NCBI RefSeq assembly: GCF_002733835.1
Contig: NZ_NVWY01000003.1
Span: forward strand, 62,001 to 126,000
Source: Alcanivorax sp.
GTDB taxonomy: Bacteria; Pseudomonadota; Gammaproteobacteria; Pseudomonadales; Alcanivoracaceae
Direction: 5' to 3'
Length of the DNA: 64,000 bases
Position 1 is the stretch's first letter. Each line of letters starts with the position of its first letter. Shown here piece after piece: positions 56,362 to 64,000 of the stretch. The notes beneath the pieces are model-generated. The model did no database searches. It saw only the letters and a program-made list of their open reading frames with translations, and was not told where the DNA came from. The translations under genes were made by a program, and so were the position numbers.

Positions 56362-57092
56362 AAACATTGATGACGCTCCTGGCAGGCAGCCTCACACTGG
56401 CGGCCACCTCACCAGCCCTGGCCATGAGTAAAAACGAACCCCGTTTCACCCGTGTCATCGTCGATCAGCTGGAAGCCCGTGACAGCGATGAAGGCACCGT
56501 CATGGCCTGGGAAGCCAGCGCCTGGCATGGCGGCGACCTGAACAAGCTGTACTTCAGCACCGAAGGCGAGCGGTTAATGGATCCGGAGCACGACGACGAG
56601 GATGCCGGTACCGAGGGCGCAGAAACCCGCCTTGCCTGGAACCGGGCCTTTGCGCCCTTCTGGGACTGGCAGCTGGGTGTGCGGCGGGACTGGCAACCGG
56701 ACGACCCCAACCGGGACTGGGCCAGCGTCGGTGTTCAGGGCGTCGCGCCCTACCTTTTCGAAGTGGACGCCAATTTGTTCGTGGGTGAAGACGGGCTCAC
56801 CAATCTGCGAGTCGAGGCAGAGTACGAACTGCTGCTCACCCAAAAGCTGGTGCTGGTTCCGGAAATAGAGGCCAATTTTTACGGCAAGGAAGACAAGGAA
56901 CTGGGCCTCGGTAACGGCCTCACGGATATCGAAGCCGGGCTACGCCTGCGCTACGAAATTCGCCGTGAAATCGCCCCCTACATCGGCGTCAATTGGGAAA
57001 AACAGTACGGCGACACGGCGGACATGACACGGGCTGTCGGCGGGAAAACGGAACAAGGCACCCTTGTTGCCGGCATCCGTTTCTGGTTCTGA
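56358..57092 (+). CDS. copB: Copper resistance protein B (outer-membrane barrel)
   Basis: 244 residues with a signal peptide (ALAMSKN). The CopB barrel blocks are AWNRAFAPFWDWQLGVRRDW, VQGVAPYLFEVDANLFVG, RVEAEYELLLTQKLVLVPE and the terminal GIRFWF. The long Met/His-rich N-terminal region of Pseudomonas CopB is missing here: only a short Asp/Glu-rich stretch (PEHDDEDAGTEGAE) remains. Copper sequestration at the outer membrane. Confidence 0.93.
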   Translation: MKTLMTLLAGSLTLAATSPALAMSKNEPRFTRVIVDQLEARDSDEGTVMAWEASAWHGGDLNKLYFSTEGERLMDPEHDDEDAGTEGAETRLAWNRAFAPFWDWQLGVRRDWQPDDPNRDWASVGVQGVAPYLFEVDANLFVGEDGLTNLRVEAEYELLLTQKLVLVPEIEANFYGKEDKELGLGNGLTDIEAGLRLRYEIRREIAPYIGVNWEKQYGDTADMTRAVGGKTEQGTLVAGIRFWF

Positions 57093-57163
57093 TCTTGCCA
57101 CGGATGTGCCCGGCCGCCATGGCCGGCGCATCCTCCCACTTTTTCATTGTCAGGGAGAACACG

Positions 57164-57733
57164 ATGAAAACCGTCATTAGCACGCTGCTGGTTATCGCGC
57201 TGCTTGCAGCCGCCATCATCGGCATGGTCATTGTTACAGGCAGCTACAACTTTGCGGCCGACGAACCGCACTGGAACGTGACCGAGAGAATCATCAGTAG
57301 CGCTCGCCACCGCGCTATTGACCTGCGTGCAGAACATATTCCGGTGCCCAACGACCTGGACGACCCGCAACGCATTCACCGCGGCGCAGAGCACTACCAG
57401 GCCATGTGCGTGGGCTGCCACCTGGCGCCGGGGATCGAGGAGAGCGAACTGCGTGAAGGCATGTATCCGCGACCGCCTGCACTGGCGGAACACGGCATTC
57501 ATGACCCGAAAGGCGCGTACTGGGTCATCAAGCACGGCATCAAAATGAGCGGCATGCCCGCCTGGGGCAAAAGCCACGATGAACAAAGCCTGTGGGACAT
57601 GGTGGCCTTACTCAGCGCCTTGCCTTCCCTGAGCGAAAGCGACTGGCAGGCACTGCTGGGCGACTCAGACAGGCCGCCAACCGGGCATGATCATGGAAGC
57701 AGCGGCCATGGTGGCGCCGGGCACCATCACTAA
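57164..57733 (+). CDS. Membrane-anchored c-type cytochrome of the copper locus
   Basis: 189 residues from ATG 57164 (GGGAGA upstream). An uncleaved hydrophobic anchor (about 4-27), then one haem site CVGCH (about 83-87) and a distal Met in KMSGMPAWG. The C-terminus is His-rich (GHDHGSSGHGGAGHHH), a likely Cu site. It may take electrons from CopA-driven Cu(I) oxidation; that role is inferred. Confidence 0.88.
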   Translation: MKTVISTLLVIALLAAAIIGMVIVTGSYNFAADEPHWNVTERIISSARHRAIDLRAEHIPVPNDLDDPQRIHRGAEHYQAMCVGCHLAPGIEESELREGMYPRPPALAEHGIHDPKGAYWVIKHGIKMSGMPAWGKSHDEQSLWDMVALLSALPSLSESDWQALLGDSDRPPTGHDHGSSGHGGAGHHH

Positions 57734-57780
57734 CACCACCATTTACACCATCAAACACAGCACCACAAACAGCAATCATC

Positions 57781-57806
57781 CGCCTGGCCCTGACGAGGGC
57801 CAGGCG
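57781..57806. terminator. Hairpin after the copper island
   Basis: Perfect 11-bp stem CGCCTGGCCCT/AGGGCCAGGCG with a 4-base loop; no T-run. Between the convergent cytochrome and carbonic anhydrase genes. Confidence 0.6.
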
Positions 57807-57812
57807 TAACCG

Positions 57813-58460
57813 CTAACCGGAACAATTATCGTATTCGTCCGTTTCCAGGCTGCGCAGCTCACCATTGTTTTGAATCTGGATATCCAGATCCCGCAGATGG
57901 CCATCACCGATACCGTAAATCCAGCCGTGAATGGTCAGTTCCTGATCACGGCGCCAGGCTTCCTGCACCACCGTGGTATTGGACACATTGATAACTTGTC
58001 GGGCCACATTCAGCTCGCACATCTTGTCCAGGCGCGCCTGGTCATCCGGCAGCTCGGCCAGGTTCTTGCGATTGCGCAGGTACAGTTCCCGCACTTGGCG
58101 AAGCCAGTTGTCGATCAAACCATGGGGCTCATCTTCCATGGAGGCTTTCACCCCGCCACAACCGTAATGGCCCACCACCATGATGTGCTTCACCTTCAAA
58201 ACATCCACGGCGAATTGCAGTACCGACAGCAGATTCAGGTCGGTGTGGTTGACCAGGTTAGCCACATTGCGATGAACAAACAGCTCACCGGGCATCATGC
58301 CCACCACTTCATTAGCCGGCACCCGGGAATCGGCACAACCGATCCACAGATATTCCGGGTTCTGCTGTTCACCCAGCGCCTTGAAGAAGCCGGGGTGGCG
58401 CTCTTCGATTTCGTGGCGCCATTTTTCATTGTTGGAAAACAGTTCAGGTAGGGATTTCAT
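57813..58460 (-). CDS. can: Beta-carbonic anhydrase
   Basis: 215 residues from ATG 58460 (GAGAG upstream). Zinc ligands: Cys and Asp in CADSRVPANE, His and Cys in GHYGCGGV. N-terminal LFSNNEKW and C-terminal IHGWIYGIGDGHLRDL match E. coli Can. Provides bicarbonate for carboxylases. Confidence 0.95.
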   Translation of the reverse strand: MKSLPELFSNNEKWRHEIEERHPGFFKALGEQQNPEYLWIGCADSRVPANEVVGMMPGELFVHRNVANLVNHTDLNLLSVLQFAVDVLKVKHIMVVGHYGCGGVKASMEDEPHGLIDNWLRQVRELYLRNRKNLAELPDDQARLDKMCELNVARQVINVSNTTVVQEAWRRDQELTIHGWIYGIGDGHLRDLDIQIQNNGELRSLETDEYDNCSG

Positions 58461-58518
58461 GGTCTCTCGCTTCATTTACGCATTTATGCATTCACGCAGC
58501 TTGCAACTCACTTGCACG

Positions 58519-58542
58519 CTAACCACCGGTCTAACCACCGGT
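58519..58542. repeat. 12-bp tandem duplication at the moaA stop
   Basis: CTAACCACCGGT occurs twice in a row; each copy encodes Thr-Gly-Gly-stop on the minus strand, so the final codons of moaA are duplicated behind it. Confidence 0.85.
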
Positions 58543-59544
58543 CATATTCATAAATCGGACCAATTGCTCACCCGGATCCAGGCTGAAATCGTGGCGCTCG
58601 GGCTTGATGGCCATGGCATCCACAATGGCTTCGCGAAGGGGGGTATCGTCATCCGGGTAGGCGCGCAGCACCGCGCGCAGATCCACGCTGTGCTCATGGC
58701 CCAGGCACAAAAGCATACGCCCCTCGGCGGTGATCCGCACCCGATTACACAAATGGCAAAAGTTTTGTGAGTGGGGGGAAATAAAGCCAATGCGGCTGCC
58801 ACTGCCCGGCACCTGCCAATAACGCGCTGGCCCCCCGGTTTTTTCCACCAGCGGCACCAACGTAAGCCGTTCCGACAGCTGTTCGCGCAGTTCTGCCGAG
58901 GACACGAACGCCAATTCCCGGTCGTGTTCACTGATTGTCCCGAGGGGCATTTCCTCGATAAACGCGATATCCAGCCCCCGCTCCAGAGCAAAATCCACCA
59001 GCGCCGGCACTTCATCCTGGTTACGGCCGCGCATGATCACACTGTTGAGCTTGATCCGCTCAAAGCCGGCGGCCCGTGCCGCATCGATACCGGCAATCAC
59101 CTGCTGCAGATCGCCGGTTCGGGTCAATGCACGGAAACGTGCCGGGTCCAGGGAATCCAGGCTGATATTGAGCCGCGTCACTCCGGCGGCTTTCAGCGTC
59201 TGCGCGTGACGGGGCAAGCCGGCGCCATTGGTGGTCATATTCAGTTCACACAGCCCACCAATGGCACCAATATCGCGCACCAACCGCGCCACATCCCGGC
59301 GCACCAGCGGCTCTCCACCGGTCAGGCGAATACGCTTTACCCCAAGCTGCACCAGCACCCGTGCCAACCTGCCCATCTCTTCCAGGGTCAGTACCTGAGC
59401 GCGGGGAACAAAGGTCATATCCTCCGCCATGCAGTACACACAGCGGAAATCACAGCGGTCCGTCACCGACAAGCGCACGTAATCAATCGTGCGCCCGAAT
59501 CGGTCCTGCAGTACCGGCTTATCAGTGTAAACATCAGGCTTCAT
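58531..59544 (-). CDS. moaA: GTP 3',8-cyclase (molybdenum cofactor, MoaA)
   Basis: 337 residues. Radical-SAM cluster CDFRCVYC (about 32-39); second 4Fe4S site in [21 protein letters not shown]; the substrate region has [11 protein letters not shown]. It ends Met-Thr-Gly-Gly, the double glycine needed for activity. First step of molybdopterin synthesis. No other moa genes follow, so the pathway is split. Confidence 0.96.
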   Translation of the reverse strand: MKPDVYTDKPVLQDRFGRTIDYVRLSVTDRCDFRCVYCMAEDMTFVPRAQVLTLEEMGRLARVLVQLGVKRIRLTGGEPLVRRDVARLVRDIGAIGGLCELNMTTNGAGLPRHAQTLKAAGVTRLNISLDSLDPARFRALTRTGDLQQVIAGIDAARAAGFERIKLNSVIMRGRNQDEVPALVDFALERGLDIAFIEEMPLGTISEHDRELAFVSSAELREQLSERLTLVPLVEKTGGPARYWQVPGSGSRIGFISPHSQNFCHLCNRVRITAEGRMLLCLGHEHSVDLRAVLRAYPDDDTPLREAIVDAMAIKPERHDFSLDPGEQLVRFMNMTGG

Positions 59545-59675
59545 GCCGGTACTGTAGCAAATGCAGGGCCAACCCGGAGAATCGGCGCCCCCTTACGCCT
59601 GTCGGGCCAGCCCGGCTCCAGTTGGTCAGGCCCTTGCCGGTCTTGTTAGAATGGCCGCCGACCTGAATACAGGGC

Positions 59676-59706
59676 GCGGTCAGGACATGAAAAACGTCAT
59701 GACCGC
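59676..59706 (+). other. Hairpin in the slyD leader
   Basis: GCGGTCA/TGACCGC with further GAC/GTC pairing inside, 43 bases before the slyD start. Possible mRNA structure or operator. Confidence 0.4.
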
Positions 59707-59748
59707 CACGCCTCTTATTCCGAATTCATCTACCCCTAAAGGGTTTCC

Positions 59749-60237
59749 ATGCAAATTTCTGAAAATGCCGTAGTGTCCATCCACTACACCCTGACCAACA
59801 ACGCCGGTGAAACCATCGATTCTTCCGTCGAGCGTGGCGAGCCCCTGGCGTACCTGCACGGCGCCGGCAACATCATTCCGGGCCTGGAAAACGCTCTGGT
59901 CGGCAAGGCCGCGGGCGACAAGCTGGACGTCACCGTGACTCCGGAAGAAGGCTACGGCGAGCGTCACGAGCAGCTGATTCAGCAAGTGCCGAAAACCGCG
60001 TTTGAAGGCAACGAAGACAACCTGCAACCGGGCATGCAGTTCCAGGCGCAGACCGAAGCCGGCCAGCGCATCTTCACCATCACTGCCGTTGAAGGCGATG
60101 AAGTGACCGTCGATGGCAACCACCCGCTGGCAGGTGAAACCCTGAACTTCGCCGTGGAAGTGACCGACGTACGCGAAGCGTCCGACGAAGAAAAAGAGCA
60201 CGGCCACGTACATGGCCCGGAAGGTCACGATCACTGA
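59749..60237 (+). CDS. slyD: FKBP-type peptidyl-prolyl isomerase SlyD
   Basis: 162 residues. FKBP domain split by the IF chaperone insert (about 65-125): VVSIHYTLTNNAGETIDSS, LHGAGNIIPGLENALVGK, then NHPLAGETLNFAVEV. Short metal-binding tail HGHVHGPEGHDH. Isomerase and chaperone; binds Ni/Cu in other species. Confidence 0.94.
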   Translation: MQISENAVVSIHYTLTNNAGETIDSSVERGEPLAYLHGAGNIIPGLENALVGKAAGDKLDVTVTPEEGYGERHEQLIQQVPKTAFEGNEDNLQPGMQFQAQTEAGQRIFTITAVEGDEVTVDGNHPLAGETLNFAVEVTDVREASDEEKEHGHVHGPEGHDH

Positions 60238-60257
60238 TCGCTGACAGCTCGCATAGA

Positions 60258-60280
60258 AGGCTCCTTCGGGAGCCTTTTTT
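60258..60280 (+). terminator. Terminator after slyD
   Basis: Stem AGGCTCC/GGAGCCT with a TTCG loop and a six-base T-run. Confidence 0.93.
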
Positions 60281-60442
60281 GTGCCGCTCCGCGGCTGCAA
60301 CAGGTTCCACTCAACCCCCCTCACGCCTGCGAGCATAAAGATGCCCTCGTCATGGAAAGGCTGACTTCGGCGTACCCTCTACCCTCCTATACCAGCCTTT
60401 CTTGGTATATCCTTGGGCCTTCGTTTCCATCCGAATAGTCGT

Positions 60443-61234
60443 ATGACCCACCCCGGCCCCATTGGCATTTTTGATTCCGGCATCGGCGGCTTGTCTATCG
60501 CCCGCCGTATTCGTGAGCTGTTGCCCAACGAAAACCTGCTCTACGTGGCGGACTCCATCCACGCGCCCTACGGGGAAAAGTCCGAGCACTACATTCGGCA
60601 ACGAGCGGACGCGGTTACCCAGTTTCTCATGGAAAACCAGGCAAAAGCCATCGTGGTCGCCTGTAATACCGCCACGGTCTCTGCTATCCGGCAGCTGCGG
60701 GCCGATTACACCTTGCCCATCATCGGCGTCGAGCCAGGTATCAAACCCGCCGCCCTGCAAAGTAAAAGTGGGGTTATTGGCGTACTGGCCACCAGCCAGA
60801 CACTGAAGAGTGAATCGTTCAACAACCTGAGCCGGCTGTTCTCGGAAAACGTACGCGTGGAAATCCAGCCCTGCCCCGGACTGGTTGAACAGATCGAAGC
60901 GCTGGCGCTGGACAGCGAAGCGACCCAAACCCTGGTCGCCCGCTATGTACAGCCACTGATCCAGAAAGGGGCGGATCATATCGTCCTGGGCTGCACCCAC
61001 TATGCGTTTCTGGCGCCGCTGATTCGCCGGGCAGCGGGTGCCCACGTGGAAGTAGTCAATACCGATATGGCAGTCGCCCGCGAAACCGTGCGGCGACTGC
61101 AGATGCACAATTTGCTATCCGATAGCCCACAAGCAGGCAGCGCCACGTTCTGGAGCAGCGCCGAACCGTCCCTGGCTCACCGGCAGCTCTCTGAACTCTG
61201 GGGCGAACGAGTCACCGTCCACCCCATGCGCTAG
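60443..61234 (+). CDS. murI: Glutamate racemase
   Basis: 263 residues from ATG 60443; the open frame runs 30 bases further up without similarity. Two catalytic cysteines in VVACNTATVSA and VLGCTHYAFL, substrate loop IGIFDSGIGGLS, and YVADSIHAPYGEKS. Makes D-glutamate for peptidoglycan. Confidence 0.95.
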   Translation: MTHPGPIGIFDSGIGGLSIARRIRELLPNENLLYVADSIHAPYGEKSEHYIRQRADAVTQFLMENQAKAIVVACNTATVSAIRQLRADYTLPIIGVEPGIKPAALQSKSGVIGVLATSQTLKSESFNNLSRLFSENVRVEIQPCPGLVEQIEALALDSEATQTLVARYVQPLIQKGADHIVLGCTHYAFLAPLIRRAAGAHVEVVNTDMAVARETVRRLQMHNLLSDSPQAGSATFWSSAEPSLAHRQLSELWGERVTVHPMR

Positions 61235-61250
61235 GGCGCCTCAAACAACG

Positions 61251-62432
61251 TCAGGAATCGACGGCAAGCACCTTGTTCTGGGTGGTGAAGTGCTTCCGGT
61301 ATTCCACCATTTCCTCTACTGACACCGGCAGGTAGCAACGGAACAGGGCATTCCAGTTTTCCTTCACCTGGATGTTGTTTTTTACACCCTCTGCGCCATT
61401 GAAGTTGAGAGTGACAGAACCGTCGGCATTTTTCTTCGCCTTGTTACTGTTGGTATTGAAAGGCTCTGTCACCACCCAGCCTTTTTCATCGTAGATGGTG
61501 ATCGACCAGTAACCCGAGTCCTCGTAACGCAAATTGGGCGGCATGAAGGTCACGCTGCTGGGCTCACCATTCTTTGCCGCTTCATCACCGGGCAGTACCA
61601 CAAAGTAGTAGGCATGCTTGGCGGGAAGCCCCGCCCAACCGGCCAGATTGATCATCTGGTACTGTGGCGTCTTGATATCCTTGATGTCATCAATAAAGCC
61701 TTCCTCGATAACCCCTTCCGTGACCGCCCGGGTGATCAGCTCCCCGCGCAGCTTGTTGAAGGAATCCACATCGTATTTCACTTCCGAGACATACGGCTTC
61801 GCTGAACCGGCTTTTACCGTTACGGCATCCTGTCGCTGACGCATTTCCTCCATCCCCTTTTCGTCATAGCTACGCGGCTGGGTGCGCATGAAAAGGTAGA
61901 CATGATCACCGTAGGACACATCACTCTTGTCCAGCGTCAGGGTATCCCCCGGATAGGCCACGCCAATGGTCACGGAGTTCTCATCCAGTACCTGAACCAA
62001 CTGCAGAAGGTCATAGTCCGGGATCGTAATGGTCAGCCCATCAGAGATATCAAACACCCCATAGGAATAAATGGCGTCAAAGTTGGAGCGGATCACCGTC
62101 TGGTTGTCCAGATCAATCCCCTCGCGCTCATGGCGGAAGGTATTCGGGCCGCTCTGTATGGTTTCTGCTGCGAGGTATTTTGCCGTTTCAGCACGCACCA
62201 CGTTGTCCATGGTGGCCACTTCACCTCCCTCGGATACGAAGGCCGGACTACTGGGTAACGCTATGCCATTCTTGCCCACTCCAGTATCCGTCTCTACTGC
62301 ACCTTCAGTCTTTATTTCCCCCGAAGATGATGCCGCTTTCTCTCCAGCGGCTTCTTCTGTCTTGTCATTACAACCGCTCATCCATAACGCCAGCACAACC
62401 GCAGCCATGCTTGAGATCACTTTCTTTCCCAT
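61251..62432 (-). CDS. DUF1254/DUF1214 lipoprotein
   Basis: 393 residues from ATG 62432 (GGAG upstream). Lipobox MSGC (about 18-21). DUF1254-like N-terminal half (RSNFDAIYSYGVFDISDGLT) and DUF1214 C-terminal domain (YWSITIYDEKGWVV, NADGSVTLNFNG, NWNALFRCYLPV). Role unknown. A paralogue lies 62 bases upstream on the same strand. Confidence 0.82.
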   Translation of the reverse strand: MGKKVISSMAAVVLALWMSGCNDKTEEAAGEKAASSSGEIKTEGAVETDTGVGKNGIALPSSPAFVSEGGEVATMDNVVRAETAKYLAAETIQSGPNTFRHEREGIDLDNQTVIRSNFDAIYSYGVFDISDGLTITIPDYDLLQLVQVLDENSVTIGVAYPGDTLTLDKSDVSYGDHVYLFMRTQPRSYDEKGMEEMRQRQDAVTVKAGSAKPYVSEVKYDVDSFNKLRGELITRAVTEGVIEEGFIDDIKDIKTPQYQMINLAGWAGLPAKHAYYFVVLPGDEAAKNGEPSSVTFMPPNLRYEDSGYWSITIYDEKGWVVTEPFNTNSNKAKKNADGSVTLNFNGAEGVKNNIQVKENWNALFRCYLPVSVEEMVEYRKHFTTQNKVLAVDS

Positions 62433-62494
62433 GGTGCTACTCCACAACTAGATAATGCCCGGCCAGCCATCAACTGGCCGGGCAGACAGGTATG

Positions 62495-64000
62495 TCAGTC
62501 TACCTTCACGAAATCGCCCGGCTTGTATTCACGATTAAAGAAGGCTTCCGTGGGGCCATACCAGCGAATGATGGCAAACCAGCCTTTACCAGGGACTGTC
62601 TTGAGCCAGTTCTTGCTATCAGCTGGTTTTTCAGGGCCGACGTGGAAAGTAATTGAGCCATCATCGTTGTACTCCAGGTCATTCATGGAGTTCAGCGACG
62701 GATAAACCTGGCCTTCTGCATCCACCCCCGATGCGGTTTCTGCATCATAGAGTGTCAGCGACCAGAACAGGTTTGCCGGAGCATCCGCAGGGAGATCAAT
62801 GGTGTAGGTATTTTCCCCCATCAGGTAATTGCCCTCGCTATCCTTGTAGGCATTGCCATATTTCGCGCCCAGCCCCGGAATCGATGACATCATGCCGCTG
62901 CTCATGGAGTAGTGGTTGATGAACATATGGGCCTTGGCATCCACATCGGTATAACCGGTTTCCCGGTTGCGATACTCTTCATCCAGCAGGGTATGCCAGA
63001 AATCATCCTGGTGTGTCTTGGCGTGTGCTACCCACTGGCGATCGTCCCACCACAGGGCATCTTTTTCCTGGTCAAAGTTGGCGGCAATGTTCTTGGCCAT
63101 TTTCCAGGCGGTCATCGCTGCCTTGTCCAGCAACTCGCGCTGCTCGGCAGAGGGCGAGAACGACTCGCCCTTGCTGATACCCAGCTCCGCCAACACCCCA
63201 TGCATATAGGGATCGACCTGGTCCAGTTGCTCGCTCTGGATCAAGCGGTCCAGCATGTCAAAATAACTGGCATCATGGGCAAACAAGGCATTGGAGGGCA
63301 CATCCGAGGCACGGGCAAAACTCATGGCCTTACGCTCGCCCTCCAGGGGATAGATGCTGATACCCTCAACGGCATCAACGCCGGGTTGCAGGTCATCCAC
63401 GGATGAGAAAAAGCCCCGCAGGAAAATGAAGACGCCGTTGGTCTTGCTGGTATAAACAAAGTACTTGTCGCGATCGATTTTCCCGTCGTAGTCCTCAGGC
63501 ACAATCAGGTATTTTCCGCCTTTCCCCTTGTCCGGGCCGGGAATGCCGATATCGCCCAGAAACTGCCTGTCACCCATTGTTGGCCCCTCCAGCGGACGGT
63601 GCCAGAAATCATCCATCAACCCCTGCAACTTGGGGGGCGCATCAATAACAAGCGGCCCTGTCTTGCTCAGGTCTGCAAATGTCAGGCCATAAATCACATC
63701 GGAATTGGGCGTGGTAATCACGGTATTGGGTTTGAGGCGCTTTTCAAACACGCTCATCACGTTGTAACCCTCACCAAACCTTTTCCCCAACCCTTCTTTC
63801 ATGGCGAACATGTTCACCGCCGGCAACGCCCACAGATAGGCTTGTACCGCTCGCTGGAAAAACAGTTCGTCATTCAGGGTGCTGGCCGCCTCGTCGGAGG
63901 GGTAGCCACCATTGAAAGGCACTTCCGCCAGCATGGAATAATGATCAGGCTGGGCTTCCTGCTGCGACTCCTCCACCACCGGTGCCGGCTGGGGAGGCGC
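62495..64000 (-). CDS. DUF1254/DUF1214 protein, partial (5' end beyond window)
   Basis: At least 501 residues; the frame is open to the window edge, starting in a Pro-rich linker (APPQPAPVVEES), so the true start and probable signal lie outside. DUF1254: TVITTPNSDVIYGLTFADLSKTGPLVI; DUF1214: LFWSLTLYDAETASGVD, NDDGSITFHVGPEKP, GWFAIIRWYGPTEAFFNREY. Larger than its downstream paralogue. Catalytic role not established. Confidence 0.85.
   Translation of the reverse strand, partial: APPQPAPVVEESQQEAQPDHYSMLAEVPFNGGYPSDEAASTLNDELFFQRAVQAYLWALPAVNMFAMKEGLGKRFGEGYNVMSVFEKRLKPNTVITTPNSDVIYGLTFADLSKTGPLVIDAPPKLQGLMDDFWHRPLEGPTMGDRQFLGDIGIPGPDKGKGGKYLIVPEDYDGKIDRDKYFVYTSKTNGVFIFLRGFFSSVDDLQPGVDAVEGISIYPLEGERKAMSFARASDVPSNALFAHDASYFDMLDRLIQSEQLDQVDPYMHGVLAELGISKGESFSPSAEQRELLDKAAMTAWKMAKNIAANFDQEKDALWWDDRQWVAHAKTHQDDFWHTLLDEEYRNRETGYTDVDAKAHMFINHYSMSSGMMSSIPGLGAKYGNAYKDSEGNYLMGENTYTIDLPADAPANLFWSLTLYDAETASGVDAEGQVYPSLNSMNDLEYNDDGSITFHVGPEKPADSKNWLKTVPGKGWFAIIRWYGPTEAFFNREYKPGDFVKVD

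Overview
The window is about 60% GC and carries a compact gammaproteobacterial chromosome segment. I infer a marine oil-degrading type close to Alcanivorax. The reasons are the argH / lptM-lysA / dapF-DUF484-xerC-yigB core order, several esterase-type alpha/beta hydrolases, a fatty-acid beta-oxidation pair under a TetR-type regulator, and the ppk1/ppx-trxA-rho block. This is read from gene content and protein motifs only; no search was possible. I saw no rRNA or tRNA genes, CRISPR array, phage, or insertion sequence with a transposase.

Layout. 1-3.1 kb: the end of argH, rnk, lptM and lysA. 3.2-9 kb: a lone outer-membrane barrel, an NhaC-type antiporter, a GNAT enzyme, rlmJ and a large glycine-rich lipoprotein. 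9-12.8 kb: dapF-DUF484-xerC-yigB-yqcC, followed by a decayed carotenoid-oxygenase remnant. 13.1-14.7 kb: a Fur-box-headed haem unit, the 58-aa hemP and a HemS-like protein. 15-17.9 kb: small conserved genes and an esterase. 18-22.4 kb: a TetR regulator divergent from fadI-fadE, with a palindromic operator between them. 22.5-29.2 kb: hydrolases, DUF502, greB, a VOC protein, hemB, and a MarR regulator facing a hydrolase. 29.4-31.8 kb: a 42-aa secreted peptide gene and a Fur-box TonB receptor. 32-37.8 kb: ppk1 (Pho box), ppx, trxA, rho. 37.9-40.9 kb: a leftward TSUP-lgt-thyA-folA run. 41-48.8 kb: an NRDE protein, an M20 peptidase, rppH-ptsP, a HAD phosphatase, a lipoprotein and a small barrel. 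48.9-57.7 kb: a copper-resistance island. 57.8-64 kb: can, moaA, slyD, murI and two tandem DUF1254/1214 genes, the second cut by the window edge.

The copper island reads as two transcription units, each headed by a MerR/CueR-type promoter with a 19-bp spacer and a central dyad. Unit 1 has a P1B copper ATPase, a methyltransferase, a membrane-anchored cupredoxin, a DUF411 lipoprotein and a LysE-type exporter. Unit 2 has a Met/His/Cys-rich small protein, a Tat-exported multicopper oxidase, CopB and an anchored cytochrome c. Together they would pump Cu(I) out of the cytoplasm, bind and oxidise it in the periplasm, and sequester it at the outer membrane. No cueR-like gene lies in the window.

The most unusual signal is a dispersed family of imperfect tandem repeats with a strict 7-bp period. 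At least thirteen arrays in four sequence flavours sit mostly right after stop codons, several in inverted pairs. One supplies the stop codon of the DUF484 gene and the start codon and N-terminus of xerC. A separate 153-bp palindromic element with 28-bp terminal inverted repeats lies between convergent genes at 24.9 kb.
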